Shown here: positions 1 through 11,599 of the stretch, one piece after another
Position numbering within the stretch: the stretch's first letter is position 1
Layout: each line of letters begins with the position of its first letter
Source of the DNA: Nectonema munidae
Lineage: Eukaryota; Nematomorpha; Nectonematoida; Nectonematidae
Assembly (NCBI GenBank): GCA_030549495.1
Contig: JAUIRK010000883.1
Span: 1-64,000 of the forward strand
DNA: 64,000 nt
Direction: 5' to 3'
Program-made: the position numbers and the translations under genes
Notes under the pieces: generated by a model
The model's database searches: none
Seen by the model: only the letters and a program-made list of their open reading frames with translations
Told to the model about the DNA's origin: nothing

Positions 1-506
1 TGTTAAAGGTTTAGATCCTGATTCAGAAGCTTTTACGTACCTAAAAACCCTTTTTCCAAAGCTTTCTGAAGCAAAAATAAAAGGTGGTATTTTTGTAGGT
101 CCTCAAATAAAGAGAGTGTTTCAGTATACAGACTTTACAAATAAACTTTCTGAAACTGAAAAAATGGCATGGAACTGCTTTAAAGCAGTCGTCAAAGGCT
201 TTCTTGGAAACAGGAGAGCTGAAAACTACCAACAGCTTGTTCAAAATATGGTAGAAGCTTTTGGTGTCAATGGGTGCAGAATGTCTAAAGCTTCATATGT
301 TGGACGCTCATCTTGATAAGTTCAAGGATAATGTGGGTGCTTACTCAGAAGAGCAAGGTAAGCGATTTCACCAAGATATTAAAGAAATAGAGCACAGATA
401 TCAGGGCCGCTATGATGAAAATATGATGGGTGATTACATCTGGATATTGGTTCGAGAAGACAGTGCAACATACAATCGCCAATCTAAGAGATCTCATCAT
501 TTTTAA
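1..506 (+). pseudogene. IDSS-family mobile-element protein, copy A (3' part, cut by window edge)
   Basis: The open frame from the first bases matches the C-terminal half of a protein family present four times in this window (also near 5.9, 37 and 50 kb). Visible hallmarks are a GPQIK motif about 35 residues in, a CRMS motif near 280, and then the family's C-terminal signature: HLDKF, EEQGKRFHQDI and MMGDY followed by a tryptophan. The stop is near 504. The reading frame is interrupted about once, so the copy is probably dead. I know this protein type only as an unnamed ORF repeated in invertebrate genomes. The other copies carry motifs that suggest a DDE-type nuclease. Recognition of the family comes from the internal repeats; its function is inferred. 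Confidence 0.7.
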
Positions 507-923
507 GATTTAATAAATTGTTTGAAAACTTAAATTTATAAATAAGTTTATTATGCATTTATCTATTATAAATATATTTATTTTAATTTCATAATTTTTA
601 TTGTATTATGATTAAAAAAAATTTATATCTTGTACCTATAGATTATTCAAAATATACCTATGATAAAATTAACGTTTTTCATTGTCATGATCGCAAACCC
701 AAATATCTAACAAAATAGTAGCGATTTTTTATACCATTCAAACAATAGAAACCAGGAAATCACACTTAGAAGCTGGGAACAAAAAGTGTTTTACATGGTG
801 ATTCGCTAGGACCAACTATCTAAGTGTCTTTAAAAAATTAAGTAATGCGAAATGGCCCTACTCAACTACTACTCAACTTTTTGAAAGGTCAACCGTCTTA
901 GGAGGTAGTTGGGTATAGTTCTT
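507..923. other. AT-rich spacer, no gene seen
   Basis: No convincing coding or RNA feature is visible. About 40 bases below 986, on the minus strand, there is another short open stretch with one cysteine in a different frame. It may be part of the 3' end of the neighbouring EGF-module gene. Confidence 0.4.
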
Positions 924-1584
924 CTACAAGTTTGGGTTGATGATTCCACGCCAGCTGGTGGATTTGGGAAAATCAAAAAGCGTACCAGATTGTCCAGTGT
1001 AGCAGAATCCAGTAAAAGGTGCGATGAAAGAAACGGTTCTCACGTTGTTTTCTTCTCTCACACTTAGAACAGAGATGTCTGTGAAAAAGACGAAAAAATA
1101 GAGAGAGTGTGGAAGGAAAAATATTAAAAGGATGTGAAAGTTTACGTTTTATTCCTTCAAATTTAATAACCATATGTTTACGCGTATCATTTTCTTCCAT
1201 TTCTAACTCTAAATCAACTTGCGTCAAATATAGTCCTTCAGCCAGATTGATTGCAATATGTTTACGGTCTTCTAAGGGTTGTGAAGTTGACACGTCGGTG
1301 TTGTATATTTTGATTAACTTCAGTGTAGCCCACTGTTTAGCAATTGAAACCCACCTGAATTTTAAGGTTTCGTTTGATAAAAACTCAAATGATTGCAGAT
1401 AGGAACCAGAAAAGCTTTCAGTCTCTTAAAAAAGCGTTAAAGTGTCCATATATGCGACATGAAATAGAGGATTGCCAAAAAACGTTACCTTTACACGTGC
1501 CATCATTAAAGCGAACGAAACCCTCTCCACAATGACACTCCCACGAGCCAAACTGCCTGACTTCTTTTCCTTGTGCACAACTTT
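924..1584 (-). CDS. Host gene, 3' part: EGF-like exon plus two further extracellular-type exons
   Basis: Read on the minus strand, three exons join in phase 1. Exon 1584-1489 (31 whole codons) encodes an EGF-like half: a cysteine, then W-E-C-x-C-G-E-G-F and a final G-T-C-K, followed by a GTAACG donor. Intron 1488-1425 is 64 bases and ends TTTTTTAAG. Exon 1424-1146 (92 codons) has the length of one fibronectin-III or Ig sandwich and contains LKFRW and an acidic LELEMEEND stretch. Its donor is GTAAAC. Intron 1145-1079 is 67 bases and ends TTTTTCACAG. Exon 1078-924 encodes a segment with FTGFCYTG and reaches TAG. It could instead end at 986, where GTACGC follows. All joins keep frame, and 1-1 phases are typical of extracellular modules. 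Upstream exons lie beyond 1584 and were not resolved. The protein is probably secreted or a receptor ectodomain; I cannot name it. Confidence 0.6.
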
Positions 1585-2493
1585 CTTTTAAAATTAGTTA
1601 AATAAGCTTCAAATAGGAAAGAGGCTTGGAATGAAAAGTTCTCTAGCTTTTCCTTTTAAGGGAGATGGGGAAAAATTGGACTCTGGGGCATGCCCATGTA
1701 ATCGTATAATTAGCTTGGAGGGCTGTGTAACAAGAGACTTCTAGAGGTAGGTAATTTCACTGTTGGATAATTTAGCCTCCGGTTTATTAAAGCCAACTAA
1801 CACATTAACTAAATGATACTAAGTAATCAAATTCATAGATTTTTACGTTGTCATTATAAAATGTTATGAATAAATAAATGTATATCTTCCAAACTTCCAA
1901 GAGGTCGGACACGATGGTGGCTAGAAAAATCGGTCTTGCCAAACTAGGAATGAAAAATTCCGTCCCAGAAAACTTGGTCTCATAAAAACTTTTTTAGAAA
2001 AATTAAGAAACGAATTATTTGGAGAGTTTGGTAATTCAAAATTTCGTTAGTTAGCTCATTAGTTACACTTTATTTATAAGCAATTCCATTTTTTGAAACA
2101 GGCCAAATGTTGCAAAGTGTGGGAGGCATTTTCTGGCCTCAAATTATTTAGGCCAGTGTAATTCAACGTGTTGTTTTGCGCCCCACACAGCAAAGTTGGA
2201 AGAAAAATAGGCCAACAAAATCATGGACAAGACAAGCGTATTATTAAGATAAGAACACATTATGAAAGGCATTGAGAATTATTCATTTTCATAGAGCTTT
2301 GTTAAGAACTACAACCGTGCGAAGAATTGGGAGTCAGACAAAGGAAATCACAAGTCATCCATTGGGATGTCTCAACTCCGAAATAATTTTATATAAATGA
2401 AATACATATGCGATGAGTAAAAAAATGAAAATGAAAAGAAATGAGAAAAAAAGCCAAAAGTAAAGATAAAACAAGCAAAGAGAAGCGAAGTAT
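1585..2493. other. Unresolved upstream part of the EGF-module gene and spacer
   Basis: A plausible branch region and acceptor (ending TTTTAAAAG on the minus strand) sit just above 1584, so more exons should lie here. Short open stretches exist on the minus strand near 1650-1740 and 2080-2220, but none has decisive motifs. The second overlaps an imperfect inverted repeat. Confidence 0.3.
2096..2203. repeat. Imperfect inverted repeat, MITE-like
   Basis: The left part reads GGCCAAATGTTGCAAAGTGT. The right part, reverse-complemented, gives CCAACTTTGCTGTGTGGGGC, similar in order and content. A near-palindrome (TGGCCT...AGGCCA) sits between them. This resembles a small inverted-repeat element, but no target duplication was identified. 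Confidence 0.3.
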
Positions 2494-2718
2494 TTAGTTT
2501 TTTAAGGAGATTTTTAATTCCTTTTTAGTTTTGTTCTTCGATTCAAGTTTTACGATTTCCAAAATCAATGAAGCAAAGTGGATTCTTCTTTTAAATCTGG
2601 GTAAGCGGAAGTATTTTGACTGACAGGTATTTCTACCATGCACACATGGTTTTGAACAAAAAGATGGCCGGATGCGGCATTGCCAATGACATTCTTTCAT
2701 AATAAAAATGCAAGACAA
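2494..2718 (-). CDS. Possible EGF-like exon fragment
   Basis: One minus-strand frame has closely spaced cysteines: C-H-W-Q-C, then FCSKPCVHGRNTC. The C-x3-C-x6-C run with PC-x-HG resembles the start of an EGF domain. It is on the same strand as, and upstream of, the EGF-module gene at 924-1584, so it could be another of its exons. The remainder of the frame is basic and not EGF-like, and no clear splice sites bound it. The open frame could be chance. Confidence 0.2.
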   Translation of the reverse strand: MSCIFIMKECHWQCRIRPSFCSKPCVHGRNTCQSKYFRLPRFKRRIHFASLILEIVKLESKNKTKKELKISLKN

Positions 2719-3435
2719 GCATAAGATTAATATCTTGCAATCTCAGATTGTTTTTATGATGAGTACGTTTCCCAAAGAAAAAATCTCCAATAACATATTA
2801 AAACAGTCAACACTATTTAATTCAACAACTCCTAAAAATATTTCCTTCGACCCCAGTTGACGCTCCGACACATATGTTAACCGCCTTATACACCCAAAAC
2901 ATAACTCTCAAAATGATATATATTTAGTATATTAATATTTTTACACTGGACAAACCAATTTTTTCTTAATCCTTACTCTTTATCCATGAAAATTTTTTAA
3001 GTCCATTTCATCAACGTTATTTTCGTGAAGTCGTTCAACATTTTTGAAGTCGGAATAAAATGTTTAGCGCATTTGTTTGAATGCAACAACTCTGTTCTAA
3101 TTCGAGCAATAGCATCAAGTAGACTTAACTGAGCTTTGACCCAAAATATTCCACCTGTCAGTAAATTGACTTTCATAGCTGACTTAACGCCAAACACTTT
3201 TTCTCATTGTATTAAAATAAACGTATCCATGCACATAGCAAATTGAACATGCTCAATTTCATTCTCAAAATATTTTTGTTACTCTGGATTTAAATTGCGG
3301 TTACTGTTTAACTTTGGTTAATTTATGACCATGTATTTTTTTAAATCATTTTTGAATAATTTTTGTCGCATTTATAAAATAAATTTTCTCTATTTCATTA
3401 TGCCGGTATTTTTGGCAATATTTCCGTGCCATATA
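2719..3435. other. AT-rich spacer, no gene seen
   Basis: I see only short chance frames and no recognisable repeat boundaries up to the Tigger element that begins at 3436. Confidence 0.4.
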
Positions 3436-5156
3436 CATGTGGTCCTCACTTAACGACGGGGTTACGTTCTGTAAACCCCGTTGTTAAGTGATTTGGTCAT
3501 TAAACGAAACCCGCTTTAGTAGACATTTTGCTAGGCATGTATTTGTACAGTAGGCTACTGTATTGCTTGCGTATAGGCCATTGATACTGTACTGTACTTC
3601 TTTACCTTTTCTATTTCTTTACTTACTATTGTTTTTGTTAAGAATAGGTGTACTACATAAATAAAGAGATTACCGTATTTTATGTTTTGAAATTTTAACA
3701 CTGAAAAAATCATGAACAATTTATAAATTAAAGCCTTCGAATTTCTAGCTTTCTGGAATTGCATCTTGGTCGTCGATGTCTTCATTACGCTAACTAGAGG
3801 GCCCAGAGTCTTCGAGGTTTACACCATGCTCACTTGAGGGCCCAGGTAGAAAAGAGTCTGAGGTTTGGGGGTGTGAGGAGGAAAACTATCACTCGGAGAT
3901 TTAGCTTTTCTAAAAAAAAGTCACGACATCTGAGTCGTCTGTCTCTTTTTGTGATCGTAGATCTCACGATAACACCTGAGAGTTTAATTCATGTTTCTCT
4001 CAACTTTTGTAAAGCGTTCTACATTGGGGTCCATCGCTTCTATTTCCAACATAGCTTCATTTATCTTTGCAAATGAACTTGCTAAGCCTTTTGCAGTAAA
4101 CCTATTTTGTACCTCTTCAGATTTTTCATTTTCTACTTCCTCTAGTTTTCGCTGTTCTTCTAACTCTAACTAATCTTCATTACTTAACTTCCCTTCAACA
4201 TAGTCAACTAACTCTTGTACATCATCAGAGTCCACTTCCAACTGCAAGATCAACAATTTTCTTATATATCACTTCCGAATCTTCTTCATAATCAAACCCA
4301 TTAAAATTATTCACAAATCTTTTAAGGCATTTTTTCTATATACCTTGCATACACTTTTTGGTCACTTGCTTCCAAGCTTCATCAATATGCTTGATACATT
4401 TCAAAATGTTGTAGTCCCTCCAGAATTCCCGAAGATTCATCTCGACGTTCTCTGTTGCAGCTACTGCCTTGGCAAAAGTCTTTCTCGAAATCGTTGGAAC
4501 CACCCTTTGCTTGCCGTGAAAGTTTCAGTGCATACTTCACCCTAACGTGACTTAATGGTGTTGAAAATACTCAGTACCTTGATTTGAATTGTGAATAAAC
4601 TTACTGCAATATTTTTATCGAGATGATCATCAATCCAAATGGAAAGCAATTTCTCCATCTCATGAATCAATCCTTTTCGATGCCTAGTTAATTAACAATG
4701 CGTTGTATCCTGTCGATGATATTGCCATTTCTTTTATTTTGTTTTTGTCCTAATGATGGTAGAGACCGTTGAATGTGAAAAGCCATAACTGCCATAGCTT
4801 GAACTCGTTTACCTCCTTTATTATCTTCATCTTCATATCTAGATCGATTGCTTTCCTTTGCTTCTTTGGAGCTGATCCAGCAGGAGAGTTTTACGTTTTC
4901 CAGTCCTCACTAAGGGATAAAGTTGTATTTTTATAGTTACTGAAGATAATAATTTTTGCGTAAACGGTGGCAGCGTCGTAGATTTCCGACTGAGTAGTGA
5001 GTGATTGCGAGCGTGTGTGTGTGTAGTGGGATGGGAGATGCTGCCTACGCTGTAGACTCGCGAACATACGAAGACACTCACAACTCCGCAATGTGACACT
5101 CACTACTTTATTTTTATTATTAACTTATGACTATTTCGTTAAGTGAGGAATACTTG
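3436..5156 (-). mobile_element. Tigger/pogo-type DNA transposon, internally deleted (Tigger-1)
   Basis: The left end begins CATGTGGTCCTCACTTAACG and the right end, reverse-complemented, begins CAAGTATTCCTCACTTAACG. These are terminal inverted repeats sharing TCCTCACTTAACGA, flanked on both sides by TA, the pogo/Tigger target. Length is 1,721 bases. The minus strand between the ends carries broken pieces of a Tigger transposase, so the element is a degenerate copy and not an unrelated MITE. It could no longer move by itself. Confidence 0.8.
3790..4900 (-). pseudogene. Tigger-type transposase remnant
   Basis: Read on the minus strand from about 4900: an N-terminal helix-turn-helix region (K-A-I-D-L-D-M-K-M-K-I-I and S-T-V-S-T-I-I), then a CENP-B-type A-S-K-G-W-F-Q-R-F near 4490. 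The frame then passes almost directly to the C-terminal region: NVEMNLREFW, YNILKCI, AWKQVT, and an acidic tail with E-A-M-D-P-N-V-E-R-F-T-K-V near 4010. The order fits JRK/Tigger proteins. The DDE catalytic core that should lie between them is missing, and stops and frame changes are scattered. A functional transposase would be about 450-500 residues. Confidence 0.75.
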
Positions 5157-5879
5157 TATTTCAATGTCATTAAAATGGTTGTATATTTAGTAAATTCCAC
5201 ACGAAATTGACTTTTATATATCCAAGACCAAGCAATAAAATAATTTTCTTTCTTGATATAATAATGATTTTATCCATCTCATAAATCGTTCTGAGACAAA
5301 ATTTACAATCAAAGCGACCTCAAATCATGTTCACTTAGAGCGCATAAAATTTACATTTATAAATATAAATTCCTCATGACGTTTTTCAATAATAACCCTA
5401 CATATGGGTTATATTTATAATATACTTAATGACAAATAAACAATAAAATTTTTTATAAAAATCGTTGTAAAATGTCATAGTGAAAAAGATTTCTTGCTGC
5501 TAATCTAACTAAACCGAACGCTTTTGGCCCTCCTTGATTTGATTCTAGTTCTTTATTTTATCCTTCCCCTAGTTTAATTAAATAGATAGGGAAAAAGATT
5601 CAGCTTTGAATTATAAATTGCAATCGGACATCGATTGTTTTACATACTAATTCGCTATCAGATTGTAGTCTGTAACACTAGGCAACACATAATTCGTTAC
5701 ATGAGGTTTAATCAATATTTTCATTGTTATTTGGTGCATAGATTTTGAAAATCAAAATGAAAATTTTCATCACGTATACTTTGTTTTTGTATATTAGATA
5801 TTGCTTGTAAGGTAAGATTTATTCGTCATTTTCATTTTTTCTGTGAAAGTTATTTTAATTTAAAAACACTAACATTAGG
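5157..5879. other. Spacer, AT-rich; possible intron before IDSS copy B
   Basis: No gene is visible. A GTAAG run near 5810 and a pyrimidine-poor acceptor ending CATTAG just before 5880 could mark an intron in front of IDSS copy B, or could be chance. Confidence 0.3.
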
Positions 5880-7005
5880 TTTCCTCCTCACATTAGCAAT
5901 TTTACTGATGAATCAAAAGATAACTCAGAGCTTGAATGTGTTGATGCTGAATTCTATGAAAATGATGGACCGCATTTGCTTTCCCAGTCAGATTTGAATC
6001 ATCTAGTTCGAGATTTGGGTTTGACAAAAGAAAAGGAAGATTCACTTGGGTTCAGATTAAAAGAATGGAAGTTACTTCTTCCTGAAACAAAAGTTTCCGG
6101 CTTTCGTTATCAGCATTTAGAATTATTCAGCTACAATTCTGAAAAATGGAGGCTTTATATTGATTCTAGTAAAACAAGTCTTAAAGCAGTTTTGTTATAC
6201 GAAGAAAGCCAAAACCCTTCAATTCCATTGCTACTTGCAACAGCATATGAAGAAACATATGAAACTATGAAGATGATTTTAAATTTATTGAATTACAGCG
6301 ATCATAAATGGAATATAAGCGGTGATTTAAAAGTTGTTTCTTTACTTCTTGGACTTCAATTAGATTACACAAAATATATGTGTTTCTTATGCTTGTGGAA
6401 TAGTAGAAATGATATTCACTATGAAAAAAAAGATTGGTCTCCTAGAAATGAATTCATTGTTGGTAAGCACAATGTTAACCATCCCCCACTAGTTGATTCA
6501 AAAAAATTCTTCTTCCTCCCCTTCATATCAAACTTGGATTGTTTAAAAACTTTGTAAAAGCTATGAACTTTGAAGTAAATTGTTTTAACTTTTTAAAAAA
6601 TAAATTCAAAAAGTCAATATCTGAAGCTAAATTTGAAAGCGGGGGTTGTCACTGGTCCCCAAATTCAAAGTTTACAAAAATATTCCCCCATCACTTCATG
6701 AATGCGAACTGAAAGCTTGGGATTCTTTCAAAGATGTCGTTGAAAACCTTCTTGGAAATCAAAAAGCATCCAATTATGTCGAAATTATAGAAAACATGTT
6801 GGTTTGTTTTAAAGCAATGGGTTGCCGAATGTCTTTAAAAGATGCACTTTCTACATTCTCATTTAGACTTTTTTCCTGAAAATTTAGGTTCTTTCAGCGA
6901 TGAGCATGGTGAACGTTTTCATCAAGAAATTGCAATAATGGAAAAAAGATATCAAGGAAAATTTAACCCAAATATGATGGGAGATTACTGTTGGTTTTAA
7001 CAACG
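5880..7005 (+). pseudogene. IDSS-family mobile-element protein, copy B
   Basis: A long open stretch (about 5880-6557) begins with an acidic segment and LSQSDLNHLVRDLGLTKE. It then has WRLYIDSSKTSLKAVLLY and, about 75 residues later, GDLKVVSLLLGLQ, Y-T-K-Y-M and a C-F-L-C-L-W motif. The C-terminal part continues in broken frames with GNQKAS, CRMS, DEHGERFHQEI and a final NMMGDYCW near 6,995. The I-D-S-S and G-D-L-K-V motifs look like strands 1 and 4 of an RNase H fold, each with one aspartate, and the E in HGE could be the third acidic residue; that assignment is inference. The frame is broken in about two or three places. No terminal repeats were found. It is the best copy for seeing the putative core. 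Confidence 0.7.
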
Positions 7006-8483
7006 AAAAAGTAAGAATACATTTAAAAGAATGAAAAAAATAAGCTACTTATTATATTTTAATCTCTATATATAAATTTCGTTAAAAAGCAGTAAAATTG
7101 ATATTTTAAAAATGTAATTACAAAAAATCTCTACGTGTTGGAGCAAATTTGACATAATATTTGAAATCAGGTCAAAAAACTTGATAATAAAGAGTGGTTT
7201 TATTTCTTGTAACAAAAATAAAGTTTTATTTTGTTTTGTTAGTGGTAATTTATTATCGTTTACTTTATATGGTATCTAATTTTGCTCTTAATTCAAAACT
7301 GATGCTACTTTGGTAGCTCTACTTCCATCAGAAATTCATTTGTGCAATCTATGTTGGAAAAAAACATATTTTTCACAAATTTATTTAGCTTAGATTTTAA
7401 GCGATTTCATAACTTTTGCATTGAAAAGAATTTCTTTGTTGATCTTCTCTTTTTTTTATCAATATCATGTGTTGTGGAAAAGAATGATTTCTACGAATTC
7501 GATTGACCCTTTCGCCTAGTTTTACACTGTTTTAACGAAAAACAGGAACAGAATAGAAAAACAAGGACTAAATTGTATTAAAAAATTAGTTTAAATTTGA
7601 AAGATATTCTTAGTGAGAATGTTATCTTCAATCAAAATTTTATTTGTGATTTTTAATCAAAAATGAATTTTTTAATTCGAATATTCTGAGAAAATAGATT
7701 TTTTCAGAACTTAATTTTTTTCTAAAAAGTCAAACTTGATTGATATAATTCAACACCTTTTTGCACCCTAATTGCGAAAATTAAGTCTTGAAATGATCTA
7801 AGCATCGTAATAAAAAAATTGAAAATAATAAATATATTTTATTTAAAATATGAAAGTATATTTATGATATAATTTTCAGGCATACATAATTCGATTTGCA
7901 CTTTGAACCAATTTTTCACAGTAATAGTCATAACTTAGCCAAAAATGGTATCAGCATGGACAATGTGGTTTAAAAATATTTTACTTAAACTGTGAATAAA
8001 CAAGTAGGTGAAACTAACAAATTTGATTGACATTTTAACATCCTAATTAGGAAAACGGGTTCCAAAAAGTAAATCAGCATGGTGGATGTAGAATAAAAAA
8101 AATATTTTGTTTATGGATAAATGGTTTGGAGACGCTTTCTCATACTAAAACACAAAATTTGATCTATTCATTCATACATTTCCACATTTTAGTTGCTAAA
8201 AGTGAATTGAAAAATGAAATCACCATCGTCAATTTGGTATACTAGAGTAAAGTAGTGAGAGTGAAACAGAGTTATAAAAAATTAATTTTATTTAAAATTT
8301 GAATGAATGTTTTTGTAAACAATTTTATCATCAATCAAAATTTTGATTGACATTTGCTACAAAGTTTCCATGTTTATGAAAAAATATGCATGTATGAGTG
8401 TTATGTGTTTCAATATATATATATATACGCTTATAAATTTTCAGGAGTAAAAATTTTGTTGAAAAAAATGTACATTTGATTTT

Positions 8484-8675
8484 GATTGACAGTTTTTGAC
8501 GTGAGATCCTTATTTATTCAATCAAGATAAACTAAGAATATCTTTGTGAGTAAAGAAATTTCCAATGTTAAGAGTTTTGTCTTAGAATCGTGTATATCGG
8601 ATAGCTTACCTATCATTGTTTAAAATATAAAAAGTTTTTTTTATTTTTAATAGATTGACAGTTTTTGACGTGAGA
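8484..8675. repeat. 23-base direct repeat pair
   Basis: The same 23 bases, beginning GATTGACAGTTTTTGACGTG, occur at 8484-8506 and 8653-8675. The pair is exact, whereas surrounding similarity is weak. Confidence 0.7.
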
Positions 8676-9274
8676 GGAAAATACTATCAAAAGATGAAGC
8701 TAGCAATTTTAAGAAAAGTCATAAAGTTTAAAGGCATATAATTCGGGCAATTTTGTACAATATTGATAGGGGGTAAAGCAAATGACTGACTAACTAAGAA
8801 CTCCTCAACTCTATTATTAAGTGTGGGGTGAAGTTATTTGTTAAAGTTAAAATGAAAGAACCTTGGCATCCAGGTGAGAGGAATTTAAGAAAAGGACAAA
8901 AGCAATGCTCCTGGTGTTGCACAAATTTCCGTTCAGCATTTTGACCACAAATCGGAGAAGAAGCTGTCAAAATAAGGATAGAATGGTGCTAAATTCGCTA
9001 AAGGAAATGAACGAACAGTGTATAACATTTGTAGTATATGATATAGAGCATTTTTAGTTCAAAATAAATCATCCTTTGACAATTTTCATTTCTCTATTAA
9101 AAATAACGTTTCAAAGTTTATCTTGTTAACAGAGCGATGTGATTGAAATGACTTCATAAAATACGTGGTCTATTTAGAAAAAATTGGCAATTGAATTATA
9201 GATTTTAAAGTTTTCGATTGAGACTTACTTTTAAAAATCATGATGAATTCACAATTTTTAGTCACTACCTTCTG

Positions 9275-9425
9275 AAACCTTAAAAAAATTAGGACGTGAT
9301 ACAACGCTTCATAATTTTATTCATTATAATCAATTTTATATTAACACCATATTCCTACATTTTCCAGTAGCACTTTTTTTACCACATGAAGTGTAAAAGT
9401 ACTTTTTTCTTTTATTAAAATTTGT
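9275..9425 (-). repeat. Interspersed repeat, copy 1 (partner at 33,805-33,945)
   Basis: The reverse complement of this segment matches 33,805-33,945 closely: shared phrases include GTGCTACTGGAAAATGTAGG and TTATGAAGCGTTGTA. The copies are in opposite orientation. The family is not identified. Confidence 0.7.
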
Positions 9426-9999
9426 TATCTTAATTTAAAAGATTCTAAAAAAAAGTTTTCTTCATTAAAAGGATTCGTAAATATAGAACTGCATAAATCA
9501 ATGCTTGAAATCAAAACAATATATTAAACTACTCAATATAAACTTTTGGAAAGCAATTTCGCTAGGTATAGGAATCATTTACTTATAGAATACAGTCACA
9601 TTTGTTCTTCCTAACGAGTTTCATGTCAAAAGAAGAGTGTGTGTTTAAAAAACAGACCAAAACGGGTATTATTTAATGGCATGTTTGCGAACCAAATTTT
9701 GCATCTAAAGTATGGGGAGGGCAATTTATATTATGTCAAAGCAGGGTTAAAATTTAGAATGTAACATCCCTATATCTCTATTAATACAAATTTAGGATGA
9801 AACATGTGTTTTAAGGAAATTTGTTTTCAATTTTTCTGAGATTATATATATTTTGTATCTAGCACCCTCTTAAAAACTATGGGAAATTTTTCATTGGAAA
9901 TTGGCTTTCCAGAGTTGAATCAAATAAATATATATATTATGTCTGGCAAAAGCTATACTTTTATGTTGGATGTATTTTCTTTACATCTCGTGGTTTCTT

Positions 10000-10045
10000 T
10001 TTGTTGTCTCCCGTAGTCTTGCCTGTCCACCCGATATATAAGTGA
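10000..10045 (-). repeat. Short repeat with GGCAAGAC-ACGGGAGA motif, copy 1
   Basis: On the minus strand it reads GGCAAGACTACGGGAGACAA next to a TATATA run. Related phrases occur near 21,858 and 36,893, also beside TA-rich runs. It may be the end of a short interspersed element. Confidence 0.5.
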
Positions 10046-10136
10046 ATTTCTTACATGTTTGCAGGGTGGGGGTTGGCAAAATTGAAAGAAGCAAAATGAG
10101 AAGCATTTTGAGTGGTGAAAAATTGCAGAGCTTTGT

Positions 10137-10578
10137 TCGACTGAATGAGAAGAAGGCAGAGAGACAAGATCTTATATAGTGACGGTCTCCGCAAACAAAA
10201 TGTTGTTTACGGGGTGAATCATATCATGATGGGTCACTGGCCATAAACCAAGGAATAACCTTTTTCCAAAACAACAGGAAGTTGCATCATCTCATAAACA
10301 CAGCATGGCTTCTTGTATGTGTAAATATTTTGTCAAAATAGCACGTCGAAAAAAACAAGCAACACTTCCATACGTGTAGTCAATTCTTCTTCTGAATGAA
10401 TGAATGAATGAATGTTGTTCAATCGATGAAACACTTTACCGCATGCATCAGGTTTGGTGAAGAATTAGCTTTTGTAATGAAGCTGTAAAAGCATTTTGCT
10501 TTCAAACTGAGTAGAAGTAGTGAAGGTTTTGATATTGAAACTAAATAAAACTTTGGCAAATGGTGTCCTAAGAGAAAC
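10137..10578 (+). repeat. Inverted-repeat pair, left arm (right arm 19,268-19,745)
   Basis: This 440-base segment matches the reverse complement of 19,268-19,745 almost throughout. Shared phrases include GACAAGATCTTATATAGT, CAAACAAAATGTTGTTTACG, GGGTGAATCATATCATGATG and GGAATAACCTTTTTCCAAAA. It contains an added (GAAT)5 run at 10,394-10,414. No long ORF or retroelement domain was recognised in either arm. Confidence 0.75.
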
Positions 10579-11528
10579 CCTCCCTAAACAAAAACCTACT
10601 TCGTACGAAATCAGCTTAACTGCTTGCTATGGGGCTACTTGACTTTTCCTATAATTGCTAGCTGCATCTTTTGTTACCATTTTAATGACAGTTCGATGAC
10701 TTTTTGATGTCCAAATCTGTCAATGAATATCAAAATTTATAGGTTTTCAGAAAAAGTTTGATACTTTTTATTAAAGCGCAAAACTTGTGTTTTAAATAAA
10801 AAGATTATTTGAAATGTCAGAAAAGGAATAACTTTATGCGTATATTTAGACATTTAACATTCTATATTTAAAATTTTTCTGAAATTCACCAATATTTTTG
10901 AGAATGTGTCAATTAAAATTTTCTTTGATATAACTAATATATCTAATGAAATATACTTTCAAGTATTACATCAAAATATGTTGAATTGGACACTGTGATT
11001 TCATTTTTGGCAATCATAAAGGAAAATTACTTATGTGTGTAAAAAATTGCGGGTATCCCCTAAAATTGGCCTTTTAATTTTTATTTTTTATTTTTGTGAT
11101 AAACAAGGCTTACTTGGGAAATCTGATAAAAAAAAATTTGTGGTTTTTATCTAAAACCTATCTACGACAATTTTAATTCAAATTATATAACAATTCCATG
11201 TTTTAGAGAAAGTGGCAAAGAAAACTCTATTTTTTAAGCTGTTTTACATTTAGAGTTTAAAATAATAAGTGTGAAACAAATTTGCGGTTTTTTAATACTC
11301 GTTTTTGCAAAACAATCAAATGAACTGTCGATATCTGCATTTAGAAAAAAGAATGGTACGAGATATGCTGGATTCTCCAAGGATACGAATACCTTTGAAA
11401 GATAAACGAACGGGAAGATAATTTGTCTCTAGTTTACTAAAAATCAAAAACTGTATAATTATGACGCATTCAAAGAACTGTGAAAAGTAGAATGAATTTG
11501 CATATAAAGCAAAAATTCACAATTTTAT
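10579..11528. other. AT-rich spacer, no gene seen
   Basis: Only short chance frames. The left end of piggyBac-1 should lie here or just beyond but was not recognised. Confidence 0.4.
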
Positions 11529-11599
11529 TCAACCAGAAGTAATAAATAAATTATAAAAAGCAGAAATATCAAACATTGAAAACAAAATTATAAGGGGCT

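Larger units (their letters stand above)
7006..9950. other. Long AT-rich intergenic stretch with degenerate internal repetition
   Basis: No gene is recognised. Variants of a phrase like TTTAAAATTTGAA followed by an ATCAATCAAAATTTT-type stretch recur near 7580, 7830, 8290 and 8630, suggesting an old, degenerate tandem array. A clear 23-base direct repeat and one interspersed repeat are listed separately. Confidence 0.35.

Noticed and set aside
7250-7500. Open frame or RNA gene in the AT-rich stretch after IDSS copy B
   Set aside because: Frames are short, composition-driven and lack splice support or RNA promoter boxes.
9640-9700. CRISPR-like or other prokaryotic arrays
   Set aside because: No regularly spaced identical repeats occur anywhere; spliced genes and animal transposons exclude a prokaryotic source.
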